This document shows positions 39,601 to 48,800 of a stretch of DNA of 64,000 nucleotides, in pieces. Position numbers and translations under genes: made by a program. The stretch lies in the IMG/VR virus record IMGVR_UViG_3300030002_000011, positions 1 to 64,000 of that record. One strand, 5' to 3'. This stretch comes from a virus. The notes beneath the pieces are model-generated. The model made no database searches. It was not told the origin of the DNA and was given only the letters and a program-made list of their open reading frames with translations. How positions within the stretch are numbered: the stretch's first letter is position 1; each line of letters starts with the position of its first letter.

Positions 39601-41090
39601 TCGGGGCAGTCCCCGGCGCGATCATCGGTGGGCTCATCGGAGCCCTCGTGGGATTCTTCGGCTCCGCCAAGGAGGACATCGACCAGTTCTTCACCGACTT
39701 CGTCAAGGGGTGGAACGAGTTCTGGGGCACCACCCTCCCCAAGTGGTGGAACGAACTCACCGGGGGCATCAGCAAGTGGTTCGGCGACTTCGGCAAGCTG
39801 TGGGATGAGTACTGGGGGGTGCAGGTCCCCAAGTTCTGGAACGACCTCACCGGGGGCATCAGCAAGTGGTTCGGCGACTTCGGCAAGCTGTGGGATGAGT
39901 ACTGGGGGGTGCAGGTCCCCAAGTTCTGGAACGACCTCGGCGCTGGGGCCACCAAGTGGTTCGACGACCTTGGCACCTCGTGGACCGACTTCTGGACCAA
40001 GACGTTCCCCTACTGGGCGGGGTACGCCTTGGGAGCCACCGTCAAGTGGTTCGAGGGCATCGGCCCGGCATGGACCACCTTCTGGACCGAGACCTTCCCG
40101 AAGTGGGTCACCAGCGCCACGCTGGCAGTGGGTCAGTGGTTCGCAGGCATCGGAGCGGCGTGGACCACCTTCTGGACGGTCACCTTCCCGCTGTGGGTCA
40201 CGCAGGCATCCGCAGCCGTCACCCAGTGGTTCGCAGGTATCGGGGTGGCATGGACCACCTTCTGGACGGTCACCTTCCCCGCGTGGATCTCCAGCGCGTC
40301 GGCTGCCGTCCGCTCGTGGATCTCCAGCATCGGCCCAGCGTGGAACAACTTCTGGGCAGTCACCTTCCCGAAGTGGCTGGCCAACGCCAAGGCGCAGATC
40401 CAGAAGTGGGTCTCCGGCATTGGTCCCATGTGGGACAAGTTCTGGAACGTGACGCTCCCCGGCTTCGGCAGGGATCTGGCCAAGATCGCCACCGACTTCG
40501 TCGACAGTGTGAGCACCGCGTGGGGCCGTTGGTGGGACGGCGTCAAGAACACCATTGGCAAGTGGTGGACGGACTTCTGGGGCAACGCCGGAGCAGGGTT
40601 CGGTGCAGGGCATGGCGACGGTACCCAGACGCCCCACAACGGCGGAGAGATCCACCGTGCGGGTGGTGGCGGCGTCCCCGGACATGGCAACAGCGACACC
40701 GTGGCAGCACGACTCACTCCCGGTGAGTTCGTCGTCCGCAAGGGCATCGTCGACAGGGTCGGGATCGACAACCTCGTCAAGCTCAACTCGGGCGTCATGT
40801 CCTACGCCCAGCTGCTCGCGGCAGCCGCCAGCTCCTCGCGCAAGCCCAAGGACGGTGGCAGCCAGCTGGTCTTCAACGGTGGCGGTCTCGTGCCGACCAT
40901 GGCACCCACCAACTCACCCGGTGGCGGCAGGGGCCCGAGTTTCGGGGGCGGTGGCAACACCACGGTCAACAGCGTGACCTTCGGCGACGTCATCATCCAG
41001 AACCCGGTGCCTGAGCGTGCGACCAACTCGCTGACGACCAAGACCCAGCAGCTCGCCCATCTCGGACTGAACGCAGGTGACTTCAAGTGA
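36675..41090 (+). CDS. tape measure protein
   Basis: A 1,471-residue protein with AAAGGAGG before ATG 36675. A helical Ala/Lys-rich N-terminus is followed by a hydrophobic region (residues 175-260), a coiled coil (about 275-400), a long helical middle with further hydrophobic patches near 770 and 940, and a tryptophan-rich repeat region from about 1010 to 1290. The C-terminus is Gly-rich and carries RLTPGEFVVRKGIVDRVGI, a segment common in phage tape measures. Length would set a tail of roughly 220 nm if the usual 1.5 angstrom per residue holds. Confidence 0.9.
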   Translation: MAENETRVIYKAIADFSAVAREARKAKAEIAALKAEEAGLNAASVSGAKASTAATQGHTKAISNDTNAVHESANAHRDHNTVLKEGGAAASALGNATSKADTVLKSATSTISKHAGEARRMATETERVGAALTPAASKMTNFQRGVQRAVPWVEKINNGFDKLGKWRPKLTPPFIALVPIIAGLLSLMNPLVAGIGALGGAGIGLASSLGQVAGAALAAIPALFSLLSIVGALKVAFSGIGGVFSAFKAAKKAGASGGGGGGGGGSSQAEISQAEKVARARENLRRATENLKWAEEDLADARKDYLQRLKDLEQTAKDAAASEKRLTAQRENAEKNLARILADPNSTKAEKMAAQAAVEDAKTAEQKAKDNNAKLQDDLKDMKKKGMKGDRAVIMAQRALTDAIWAQRDAQIALINAKKGDAKASGGGASANNALAAALAKLSPSARKFVEAILAMDKAWTKVKRTVQESFFSKIVNDTGKLRSMLPTIQSLLSDTAGALGDVAHEFIGMISSPEWKSDLILLGKQNVPLIHAIGGGLNVLWGVFKDLTVIAMPFLIELAKGFKKGAENIAAMVKEARKSGSLSKWLMGDKETGSKGVLGTLRQWWQIIKNIAKTLFNFAKAAEAFGGWITDGIQKTTEGWLASSEAATKKGSPFKKWLEDIKPLLSEISRMFGTFFKWFGKQAADPKNIKQMTEIFKKITDDLGPKLASLFDALSKANIGPKFVDSLIKIVDLITTLVDGPGTAVFFDTLNGLLDILLTVIKMPVIGPVLQMLIGAAAAIGAMSFVAKFTGLENLIGWLIKLYKTGGILKFFESLKTVLMKLFGITGKRYTGLSFIKAMFYGIADGAKFLFGKLGKLFGLFKGLPKLLSGLKGFKWLGSLLDGFKVLLSGGGLKGFSTLIKGFGSLKGFASILKGAGGPLAAIASILGTIVGDVISNNAPEGKDGSGQRLGGNTLSGAATGAGIGGSVGLLFGGIGAVPGAIIGGLIGALVGFFGSAKEDIDQFFTDFVKGWNEFWGTTLPKWWNELTGGISKWFGDFGKLWDEYWGVQVPKFWNDLTGGISKWFGDFGKLWDEYWGVQVPKFWNDLGAGATKWFDDLGTSWTDFWTKTFPYWAGYALGATVKWFEGIGPAWTTFWTETFPKWVTSATLAVGQWFAGIGAAWTTFWTVTFPLWVTQASAAVTQWFAGIGVAWTTFWTVTFPAWISSASAAVRSWISSIGPAWNNFWAVTFPKWLANAKAQIQKWVSGIGPMWDKFWNVTLPGFGRDLAKIATDFVDSVSTAWGRWWDGVKNTIGKWWTDFWGNAGAGFGAGHGDGTQTPHNGGEIHRAGGGGVPGHGNSDTVAARLTPGEFVVRKGIVDRVGIDNLVKLNSGVMSYAQLLAAAASSSRKPKDGGSQLVFNGGGLVPTMAPTNSPGGGRGPSFGGGGNTTVNSVTFGDVIIQNPVPERATNSLTTKTQQLAHLGLNAGDFK
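38635..38646. promoter_or_regulatory. dispersed palindrome site, exact core
   Basis: CTTTCAAGAAAT inside the tape measure gene; codons CCT TTC AAG AAA TGG. Confidence 0.65.
39225..39236. promoter_or_regulatory. dispersed palindrome site, 1 mismatch
   Basis: CTTTTCGGAAAG inside the tape measure gene, read as L-F-G-K. Confidence 0.5.
39756..39938 (+). repeat. exact 90-bp tandem duplication in the tape measure gene
   Basis: Bases 39756-39848 equal 39846-39938 exactly (93 bp overlap, period 90), duplicating a 30-residue unit with W-F-G-D-F-G-K-L-W-D-E-Y-W. Degenerate ~26-residue W/F repeats follow to about 40450. Confidence 0.9.
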
Positions 41091-41926
41091 CCAACACGAC
41101 CCCGGTCTACTGGGATGTGGACGGCGTCTCGATCCAGAACTTCGCATGGAACATCCGCACCCTCACAGGCCGCAGCGGCGTCGCCAACTTCCGGGGCTCC
41201 AACGTGAACCTCGCCTACTACCCGGGCACCTTCCACAAGGCCAAGACCATCGATTCCAAGGCCTTGTCGCTGTCCATGTGGGTACAGGGCTCCACGGCTG
41301 ACGGCGGGGCTCCTACGGCCCGCAGCACCGAGCTGGAGTTCCAGAAGAACTGGAGGGCCCTGCGCCAGCTCTTCTGGAGGGACGACTCGATGCCCTTCAC
41401 GTTGACCAAGCGCTGGATCGATCCGGACACCTTCGAGGTCATGTCCGCCTCCGCACTGGTGGAGAACACCGGGGTCATGGCCCCCACCATGCAGGGCAAC
41501 GCGCACGCCACCTTCTCCGTCGACCTGCTCATGCTGGAGGGCCTGTTCTTCGGTGAGGAGCAGACCACCGTGGTCGAGGCGGGGGAGACGGTCGTGATCG
41601 CCAACCCCGGGGACGCGCGCACCCACAAGATCACGATGGACTTCGAGGGTCAGCTGACCAACCCGGTCCTCACCAATGCAACATTCGCCCCCCAGAACTG
41701 GGTCAAGTTGGGGTCTTCGGTCGCTATTGCCGATACAGTGACCTTGGACGTGGACAAGATGTCTGCAAGACGCGATTCCGACGGGGCGAACCTGATTGGA
41801 GCGGTCACGCGTTCGGGTATGCGGCAATGGTTCGGACTCGCCTCCGGAAGCAACATTGTGACACTGACCCGGGATGCTGGCTCCGGTCAGGCAATCATCA
41901 AGTGGCGTCCCGCGTACTTCGACTAG
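41087..41926 (+). CDS. distal-tail-like minor tail protein
   Basis: A 279-residue protein starting at GTG 41087 in the GTGA overlap with the tape measure stop. It is beta-rich (TPVYWDVDGVSIQNFAWNIR, LSLSMWVQGS, MDFEGQLTNPVLTN), with F-Q-K-N-W-R-A-L-R-Q-L-F-W in the N-terminal domain, as in Dit proteins and their actinophage counterparts. Dit forms the hub at the tail end just after the tape measure, exactly its gene position. Confidence 0.7.
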   Translation: MTNTTPVYWDVDGVSIQNFAWNIRTLTGRSGVANFRGSNVNLAYYPGTFHKAKTIDSKALSLSMWVQGSTADGGAPTARSTELEFQKNWRALRQLFWRDDSMPFTLTKRWIDPDTFEVMSASALVENTGVMAPTMQGNAHATFSVDLLMLEGLFFGEEQTTVVEAGETVVIANPGDARTHKITMDFEGQLTNPVLTNATFAPQNWVKLGSSVAIADTVTLDVDKMSARRDSDGANLIGAVTRSGMRQWFGLASGSNIVTLTRDAGSGQAIIKWRPAYFD

Positions 41927-41936
41927 GAGATCCGAC

Positions 41937-42788
41937 ATGGCAGGCAACTACGCCGACGTGCCCTCGTGGCGCATGGCATACGACCGCGACGGCACGCAGG
42001 GCTTCAAGATGAACTCCGGCGTTCTGACGCAGCTGACCAACGCCAATCTCATCACGATCAACAACGAAGCTGACGACTACATCAACATCGGCATCAGCCA
42101 GAATCAGGCTGGGTACCTGATCCTCCTGTTTCCTGAAAAGAGAGACCTCGACGGATACTGGATCACGGGCAGTGACAGGGACAACTTCAGCGCGCAGGTG
42201 CAGACCTCGACGAACACCACGAACGGGTCCGATGGCACGTGGACGAACCTCGGCGGCACCTACAGCGTGGTCGAGGCGGTTGTACCGAACTACCGGCTCC
42301 ACGCTCAGTCGGCCACAGCCCTCGGGATCCGGGGCGTCCGGATCTCCGCAGGAGCTGGGCTGGGCACTGGGTTCAACCCCGCAGCTGTCCACCTCTACGG
42401 TGAGATTTCCGCAGGCCAGAGCATCGACCGGCTCGCGCTGTGGCACCCCACCCTTGATGAGCGCATCACCCCGGCGTACTTCGACTGGGGCAACGTCCCC
42501 CGTAACACCTCTGCCTCCCGCACCTTCCGGGTGAAGAACCTCGCCGCAGCGAAGACGGCGAACACCGTCCGGGTGGCCATGGAGTCCTTGACCGATGGAT
42601 CCCCCTCGGTACCGGCACAGCACACCTTGTCCATCGGCGGCGGGTCCTACCTGCCACAGCAGACCATCGCCACGCTGGCCCCCGGAGCCCTCTCCGACGT
42701 CCTCACCCTCCGCAGGATCACCCCCGCCAACGCACAGCTGAGTCTCAGCGCCTTCCGGGTGTTCGCCGAAGCAGCGACGTGGAGCTGA
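41937..42788 (+). CDS. minor tail protein, paralogue 1 of 3
   Basis: A 283-residue protein starting at ATG 41937 (AGGAGA upstream); the frame open from 41874 is not used. It begins M-A-G-N-Y and W-R-M-A-Y-D-R-D-G-T-Q, and its C-terminal half contains L-A-L-W-H-P-T-L-D-E-R, DWGNVPRNTSASRTFRVKN and T-L-R-R-I-T-P-A-N-A-Q-L. All three landmarks recur in the two following genes. The middle resembles a lectin/jelly-roll domain, so receptor or cell-wall glycan binding is likely. Confidence 0.7.
   Translation: MAGNYADVPSWRMAYDRDGTQGFKMNSGVLTQLTNANLITINNEADDYINIGISQNQAGYLILLFPEKRDLDGYWITGSDRDNFSAQVQTSTNTTNGSDGTWTNLGGTYSVVEAVVPNYRLHAQSATALGIRGVRISAGAGLGTGFNPAAVHLYGEISAGQSIDRLALWHPTLDERITPAYFDWGNVPRNTSASRTFRVKNLAAAKTANTVRVAMESLTDGSPSVPAQHTLSIGGGSYLPQQTIATLAPGALSDVLTLRRITPANAQLSLSAFRVFAEAATWS
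42128..42139. promoter_or_regulatory. dispersed palindrome site, exact core
   Basis: GTTTCCTGAAAA in paralogue 1; codons CTG TTT CCT GAA AAG. The corresponding L/I-F-P-E/Q-K codons of paralogues 2 and 3 use TTC and do not form the site. Confidence 0.7.
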
Positions 42789-42794
42789 TGAGCC

Positions 42795-43649
42795 ATGGCA
42801 GGTAACTACCCGAACGCGCCGTCATGGCGCATGGGATACGACACGGACGGCACTCAGGGCTACCGCGTCGTGCGCGGGGTGGTCACACCCCTCAGCGGGA
42901 CCGACTTGGTGAACCTGAACAACGAGGCCACCGGGGATGCCGTCTTGACTGCCTTCGGCATGTTCGATTACGGGGAGGTCGTCCTCATCTTCCCGGAGAA
43001 GCGGGATCTCGACGCCTTCTTCGGTAAGGGCAGGACGGGAGGTCTCGGAGGAGGCACCGCCACGGTCACAACCTCAGTCGACTCCACCAATGGGGTGGAT
43101 GGGACATGGACCACCGCAGGCACCTTCGCCATCGGAACGTTCAGCGACGGCAACGCCAAGGTGGCTCCGGACTACCGCGAAGCTGTCAGCACCACCAAGC
43201 TGGGCATTCAAGCAGTGAAGTTCGCCGGAGCCTCCGCCCTGATGGCCATCCACATCTACGGAGAGATCACCGCAGGTCAGACGCTGGACCGCCTCCTCGT
43301 GTGGCACCCCACCCTCGACGAGCGGGTCTCTCCCTCGTGGTTCGACTGGGGTGATGTGCCCCGCAACTCTTCGGACACCCGGCAGTTCCGGATCAAGAAC
43401 ATGTCCCCCACCAAGACGGCGACCAACGTCCGGGTGGCCATGGAGGTGCTGACCAACCAGAGCCCGTCGGTACCGGGCCAGCACGCCCTGTCCCTCAACG
43501 GAGGGTCCTACACGGCGCAGCAGACGATCTCCACGCTGGCCCCCGGCGCAGTCTCTGGCATCCTCACCCTCCGGAGGCTCACCCCCGCCAATGCCCAGCT
43601 GGGTGCCGGATCCTTCCGGGTGTTCTCGGAGGCCCAGTCATGGGCCTGA
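42795..43649 (+). CDS. minor tail protein, paralogue 2 of 3
   Basis: A 284-residue protein starting at ATG 42795. It shares W-R-M-G-Y-D-T-D-G-T-Q-G, L-I-F-P-E-K-R-D-L-D, S-T-N-G-V-D-G-T-W, L-V-W-H-P-T-L-D-E-R and L-R-R-L-T-P-A-N-A-Q-L-G with its neighbours, so tandem duplication produced the set. The divergent parts are the central loops, which would let each copy recognise a different ligand or occupy a different position in the tail tip. Confidence 0.7.
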   Translation: MAGNYPNAPSWRMGYDTDGTQGYRVVRGVVTPLSGTDLVNLNNEATGDAVLTAFGMFDYGEVVLIFPEKRDLDAFFGKGRTGGLGGGTATVTTSVDSTNGVDGTWTTAGTFAIGTFSDGNAKVAPDYREAVSTTKLGIQAVKFAGASALMAIHIYGEITAGQTLDRLLVWHPTLDERVSPSWFDWGDVPRNSSDTRQFRIKNMSPTKTATNVRVAMEVLTNQSPSVPGQHALSLNGGSYTAQQTISTLAPGAVSGILTLRRLTPANAQLGAGSFRVFSEAQSWA

Positions 43650-43661
43650 CAGGAGACGGCT

Positions 43662-44465
43662 ATGGCCGGTAACTACCCCGATGCCACCTCGTGGCGGATG
43701 GCCATCGACAAGGACGGCACACAGGTCTACCGGTTGTCCGGCGACACCCTCTCGCAGCTGTCCGCAGCCGATCTGGTGAACCTGAACAACGAGACCGTGC
43801 AGACGGCTGTGTCCGGAGGCGACGAGCTGATCGTCATCTTCCCGCAGAAGCGTGACCTCGACGGCTACTTCCTGCGGTCCTCAGGAGGCGTGATCGGGGT
43901 GAAGACCTCGGTCGACTCCACCAATGGGGTGGACGGCACGTGGGTCACTGGAGTGTCCACCGCTGGCGGCGGCTCCACCATCAGCCCGGACTACCGCGCA
44001 TACTCCAGCACCACCAAGCTGGGCATCAAGGCTGTGAAGTTCACAGCTCCCGGGAGCCTCACCGCACTTCACCTGTACGGAGAGAACACGGTGGGTCAGA
44101 GCCTTGACCAGTTGATCCTGTGGAGCGCCTTCGGAGACGAGCGGGTCTCCCCCTCCAACTTCGACTGGGGCAACGTCCCGAGGTCCTCGACCGATGACCG
44201 CTACTTCCGGGTGAAGAACACCTCCACCCTGCTGACGGCGCGCAACGTCGTGGTGGCCATGGAGTCCCCGACAGACTCCACTCCGTCGGCCCAGCTGGAG
44301 CACATCATCGCGAAGGACACCCTGTTCCTTGCCCAGCAGACCATCGGAGCCATCGGACCCGGAGCCATCTCCGGGGTCCTCACCCTCCGGAGGATCACCC
44401 CATCCAACGCACAGCTGGGACTGCACACGTTCCGCCTGTATGCCGAAGCAGAGTCTTGGAGCTGA
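43662..44465 (+). CDS. minor tail protein, paralogue 3 of 3
   Basis: A 267-residue protein starting at ATG 43662, shorter by about 16 residues than its two paralogues because central loops are missing. Shared landmarks are M-A-G-N-Y-P, W-R-M-A-I-D-K-D-G-T-Q, I-F-P-Q-K-R-D-L-D-G, S-T-N-G-V-D-G-T-W and T-L-R-R-I-T-P-S-N-A-Q-L. In the H-P-T-L-D-E-R landmark the residues read S-A-F-G-D-E-R, so this copy is the most diverged. Same inferred role. Confidence 0.7.
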   Translation: MAGNYPDATSWRMAIDKDGTQVYRLSGDTLSQLSAADLVNLNNETVQTAVSGGDELIVIFPQKRDLDGYFLRSSGGVIGVKTSVDSTNGVDGTWVTGVSTAGGGSTISPDYRAYSSTTKLGIKAVKFTAPGSLTALHLYGENTVGQSLDQLILWSAFGDERVSPSNFDWGNVPRSSTDDRYFRVKNTSTLLTARNVVVAMESPTDSTPSAQLEHIIAKDTLFLAQQTIGAIGPGAISGVLTLRRITPSNAQLGLHTFRLYAEAESWS

Positions 44466-44468
44466 CCG

Positions 44469-44879
44469 ATGTCCACTGTGAACGCCCGCAACATCTCGCT
44501 CCGCTCCCACTTCGGGGCAGACAAGAGCGCCGTCGCCCTGCCCACCCTGTACTTCGCCCTCTTCAACGGCGACCCCGAAGGAGCCGGTGTCGAGCCGACC
44601 TCCACAGGTGGGTACGCCCGCAAGGCCGTGACCAACGACATCGCCCTCTGGGGCACCATCGGTGGGTCGGCGGTCTCGGTGACCAACGCCACCGACATCG
44701 TCTTCGCCACGGCCACAGGGGTCTACTCGCAGGCCAGCCTGACCCACTGGGCAGCCTTCGACAACTCAGCAGGAGGAGTCCTGACATATGCAGGACCCCT
44801 GACCGCCACCGTCGCCGTGAGCGGTGCAGGGGATGTCCCCCGCATCGTCGCCGGGGGCCTGACCATCACCCAGCAGTAG
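44469..44879 (+). CDS. small tail-tip/fibre protein
   Basis: A 136-residue protein starting at ATG 44469 right after paralogue 3. The text S-T-V-N-A-R-N-I-S-L-R-S-H-F-G, L-Y-F-A-L-F-N-G-D-P and GGYARKAVTNDIALW is a recurrent small domain in phage tail fibres (a beta-rich module near the fibre base). No membrane segment or catalytic motif. A structural part of the tail tip is likely. Confidence 0.6.
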   Translation: MSTVNARNISLRSHFGADKSAVALPTLYFALFNGDPEGAGVEPTSTGGYARKAVTNDIALWGTIGGSAVSVTNATDIVFATATGVYSQASLTHWAAFDNSAGGVLTYAGPLTATVAVSGAGDVPRIVAGGLTITQQ

Positions 44880-44889
44880 GAGTCGGACC

Positions 44890-45804
44890 ATGGCCTTCTT
44901 GGACACCGGAGGAACCGGAGCGCTACGCAAGCTCACTGGCGTAGCGACTGTTGCCGTGTCCGCGTGGGCCGTCTCCCAGATCGAGCCATCCGATACCACC
45001 ACCAGCCCGACCACCACGGTCACCCTGAAGGTGCTGGTCTCCTCCTCCGACGCCAGCAACACCGACGTGCAGATTCAGGTGGCGACAGAGAACACCTTCT
45101 CCTCCCCCGTGGTGGATGTGACCCTCACCAACAAGCCGGACGGCTTCGTGACGGCGCTGGCGTCCGGTCTGGTCAACCTGACCAACTACTACTGGCGAGC
45201 CCGAGCTGCCCAGACCGGCACCACCGCGTGGACTGTGTGGAGCCCGATCTGGTCCTTCGGCATCAACACAGTGGTCGGAGCTGCCTGCTCCTACGTGTAC
45301 TCCAACTTCGGCATCGACCCGGCCATGGTCGGCTCAGACGCTGAGTACGTTTTCCAGAACTTCGGCATCGAGCAGGTCCACGAGGATGTCGCACAGGAGT
45401 ACGTCAACTACAACCATGGCGTGGAGGTCACCCGCAGGTCGGTCGCGGTCGAGTACGTCCACGAGGGAGACGTCAACACAGGCACCCCTGACCCCCGGAT
45501 CTGGTTCGTCACTCCCGACAACGGCAGGGCGGGGGACGGCATCCGAATCTTCGGCTTCGGCTTTGGCGATCTTCAGAGTCAGTACGCCGGATCGCTGGAG
45601 TGGAGGAATGGTGTGGAGTGGGATCCGCTCAGCGTCACGTCGTGGCAGACCTTCCCCCCGACCGTGAACGCCTACACAGCCGCCCGGCAGATGGACATGC
45701 TCTCGGGTGAGATGGACATGCAGCACACCGTGATCGAAGTCCAGATCCCCGTCGAGGCTGTCCCCCCGGGCGTCTCCTTCCGCTTGGTTACGGACGGCTC
45801 CTGA
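44890..45804 (+). CDS. minor tail protein with fibronectin-III-like domain
   Basis: A 304-residue protein starting at ATG 44890 (AGGAG upstream). Residues 30-125 have the strand pattern of an FN3/Ig-like domain (PTTTVTLKVLVSSSD, then V-T-L-T-N-K-P-D-G-F, Y-Y-W-R-A-R-A-A, W-T-V-W-S-P-I-W-S-F). The middle carries two imperfect Y-V-F-x-N-F-G-I / Y-V-N-Y-N-H-G-V elements. The C-terminus is a second beta domain (R-I-F-G-F-G-F-G-D). Its TGA overlaps the next ATG by one base. Confidence 0.65.
   Translation: MAFLDTGGTGALRKLTGVATVAVSAWAVSQIEPSDTTTSPTTTVTLKVLVSSSDASNTDVQIQVATENTFSSPVVDVTLTNKPDGFVTALASGLVNLTNYYWRARAAQTGTTAWTVWSPIWSFGINTVVGAACSYVYSNFGIDPAMVGSDAEYVFQNFGIEQVHEDVAQEYVNYNHGVEVTRRSVAVEYVHEGDVNTGTPDPRIWFVTPDNGRAGDGIRIFGFGFGDLQSQYAGSLEWRNGVEWDPLSVTSWQTFPPTVNAYTAARQMDMLSGEMDMQHTVIEVQIPVEAVPPGVSFRLVTDGS
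45350..45361. promoter_or_regulatory. dispersed palindrome site, 1 mismatch
   Basis: TTTTCCAGAACT in the FN3-like gene; codons GTT TTC CAG AAC. Confidence 0.45.
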
Positions 45805-48800
45805 TGACCATCCGCATCTCGAACACCGTCTGGGTCACGGTCAAGCCCCCGGTCCCGCTGGAGAACACCGGCTGGGAGTTCGTGATCCTGAGCCCGGACG
45901 ACTGGGCCACCGTCATCGCGCGGATCAACACCTTCTCGGACATGTCCTACGGCGACTCCTCCGCCGAGCAGGGCTCTGGGTCGATCACCCTTGACGCGGG
46001 CGCTCCCGTCCTGACCGAGCCCCTGCCGTCGGGTATCGCGGGCACGATCCTCGACCGTGAGTACCTGTGGAAGGTCTACGAGAACGGAGCCTTCCGGGGC
46101 GAGTGGCTCGGGCAGGATGTCGAGAAGGACGTCGTCGCAGGTGAGGACGGCGGTGAGCAGGTCACCATCGCTGGGCAGGGCACCCTGTCCGTCCTCCAGT
46201 GGGGCGTCATGGTCCCGATGCTGGCCTTCGATGATGAGGCCCTGACCGATGCCTTCGTGTCCAAGGACTTCCTCGGGGTGCACGCAGCGACTGCTCTGGT
46301 GTGGCTGATCGGCCACATTCAGGGTCGCGGGGGACTCATGTTCCTCGACCTGACATTTGACGAGTACACGGACTCCAAGGGTCAGCCGTGGACCGACCTT
46401 CAGGACGTCAGCGTTAGCCCCGGAGAGACCCCTCTGGACCTCCTCCAGAGGTTCTCTGACTCCTTCGGGTGGGAGTTCACGATGATGGAGGGCTTCCGGC
46501 TCTTCATCTCGCAGGATTCCGTCGGCTCCCACCGGGAGTCGGAGATCAAGTTCTTCATCGGCGGAGACCAGAAGAGTCACACCTACAAGTCCTCCACCCG
46601 GACGATTGCCAACCACATCTACACCCCGGCTGCCGACGGCTCCATGGCCACCGCAGTGGGCACCTCCGACGCCACCCCGCACATCCGTGAGGGCTGGGCT
46701 GAGGGTGGCAGCGAGACCTCCGCAACGGCAGCGGCAGCCGTCGCTGAGTCCAACCTTGAGATGTTCCAGAACAAGCTGGTGGGACGGACCCTCTCCATCG
46801 TCGCCCGCGAGGGTCGGATCCCCTTTGACGACTTCGGGATCAACGACTGGGTCACGGTCGAGAACGGCGACAAGGACCCCGTCACGGGTGAGTACCAGAC
46901 CGAGGTCGTGCAGGTCTCCAGCCTCAGCATCGGGATCAACTCCAACACCGAGGTCACCTACGAGCTGACCGTGATGACCAAGTTCGAGACGGTCGCGCTC
47001 CGGCTCACCCGGCTGCTCGACAAGATGGGAGGCTCGGCGCTGGGAGGCACCTCCTCCACCCCGATCTCCTCCGGCAGCGAAGCACAGGCCACCGTCGCCT
47101 TCGCCCTGCTCAAGGACGTGCACCTCGCCTCCGCGCTGGGTGGGGACGTCCTGACCTACTCACAGGCCGGGGGAGTCTTCCCCGTGACACTGGGGCTCGA
47201 CTACCTCAAGGACGTCGACACCGCCACGGTCGCTCCCGTCTCCGGGCAGGTCCTGAAGTGGAACGGCATCCAGTGGGTCCCCGGCGTCGGCGCAGCTGGC
47301 CCCACCACTCTTGCCACCCAGACGGACGTCACTGTCGTCGGGCTGGCCAACGGTCAGGTCTTGGTGTGGAACTCCACCACCGGCAAGTGGACCCCCGCCA
47401 CGCCATCGTCCGGAGTCACCACGCTGGCAGCCCTCACTGACGTGATCACCACCGGGATCGCCTCCGGCAAGGTCCTGACGTGGAACGGCACCAAGTGGGC
47501 CCCGGCAACCCCCGCCACCGTGATCACCGCGCTCGCGGGCTTGACCACTGATGTGGACACCACCGGAGCTGTTTCCGGAAAGGTGCTCGCCTACAACGGC
47601 ACCAAGTGGGTGCCCACCACCCCGACAGGTGGAGGCACCACCGCCCTCGCTGGCCTCACCACCGACGTCGACACTTCCGGAGTTGTTTCCGGAAAGGTGC
47701 TTGGCTTCAACGGCACCAAGTGGGTACCTGTCTCCCAGACAGGGGGCGGAGGCGCACTCCCCATAGGCGGCGCTGTCGGAGACGCCCTCCGGAAGAACTC
47801 GGTCACCGACGGGGACGCCCTGTGGACATCCGGAGGGGTGTTCTACGAGAACGGCTACACCCCCGGCAAGACGTACCTGCCCGGCCAGATCATGCTCCGC
47901 AACGGGATCCTCTGGTTGTGTGTCACCTCGAACATGACCGACCCGTTGAACTCCGGCTCGGCGAGCACCACCACCGGGGTCGACGGCACCGCCTTCACTC
48001 GGAACAACTGTGCATCGGTGGACACCACCAACCATGTGGTCACCCTGATCAACAACGCGGGCAGTGCTGTCGCCTCGGTGATCAGCAACGAGACCTTCAT
48101 ATTCGCCACCCCCCTGACCCTGAAGTGGCGAGGCAGCACCACTACTGTGGCGGACGCCCTTGCCATCGGCATCGTCTCCTCCACCCAGTCAGCCACGGTC
48201 GCGACCACCGTGGAGGCCCTCCCCTCGTTCTACGGGGTGGTGTGGGACGTCTTCAACAACCTCCTGAAGTGCTACGTCGCAGGGGTCGTTCTGGCTGACA
48301 CCATGGCGCTGGCGTCCGACACCAACGACGACGTCTGGGAGATCCGGTACGCCGCCACTTCGATCAGCCTCTACTCCTCAGCGGGTCTCCTGATCAAGAC
48401 GTGGACGGTCGGCAACTACGCCGCTATGGGAGCCACCTTCCGACCGGCTGCGGGAGCCCGCACAGGCGGCTCCGCTGGAGTCTTCAAGATCTACGGGTCC
48501 CCTGTCATGCCGGGCACCGCATCCGACTGGGTCTCCGTCGGCAAGGCCGTTGTCGGTGCTCCGGCCACGGTGGTTCAGCCCGTCGCCATTGGCGACCTCG
48601 TCACAGCTAGTGCCACAGGGACGCAGTACACACCGACCGTCGTGGGAGTCACGGCAGCCACAGTCATTGACGCCAACCCAGCCAATCAGGCCAGCAACGC
48701 TTTCGACGGCAACTCGGCCACCTACTGGCACAGCACCAACGCGATGCCCCAGTGGATCGCCGCTCAGTTCTCCGCCATCGCCAAGGTGGTGTCCGTCTCG

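Noticed and set aside
45565-45581. GGCGATCTTCAGAGTCAG as another class-1 late promoter
   Set aside because: It lacks the GGCC start, lies deep in the FN3-like gene and has no nearby start codon.
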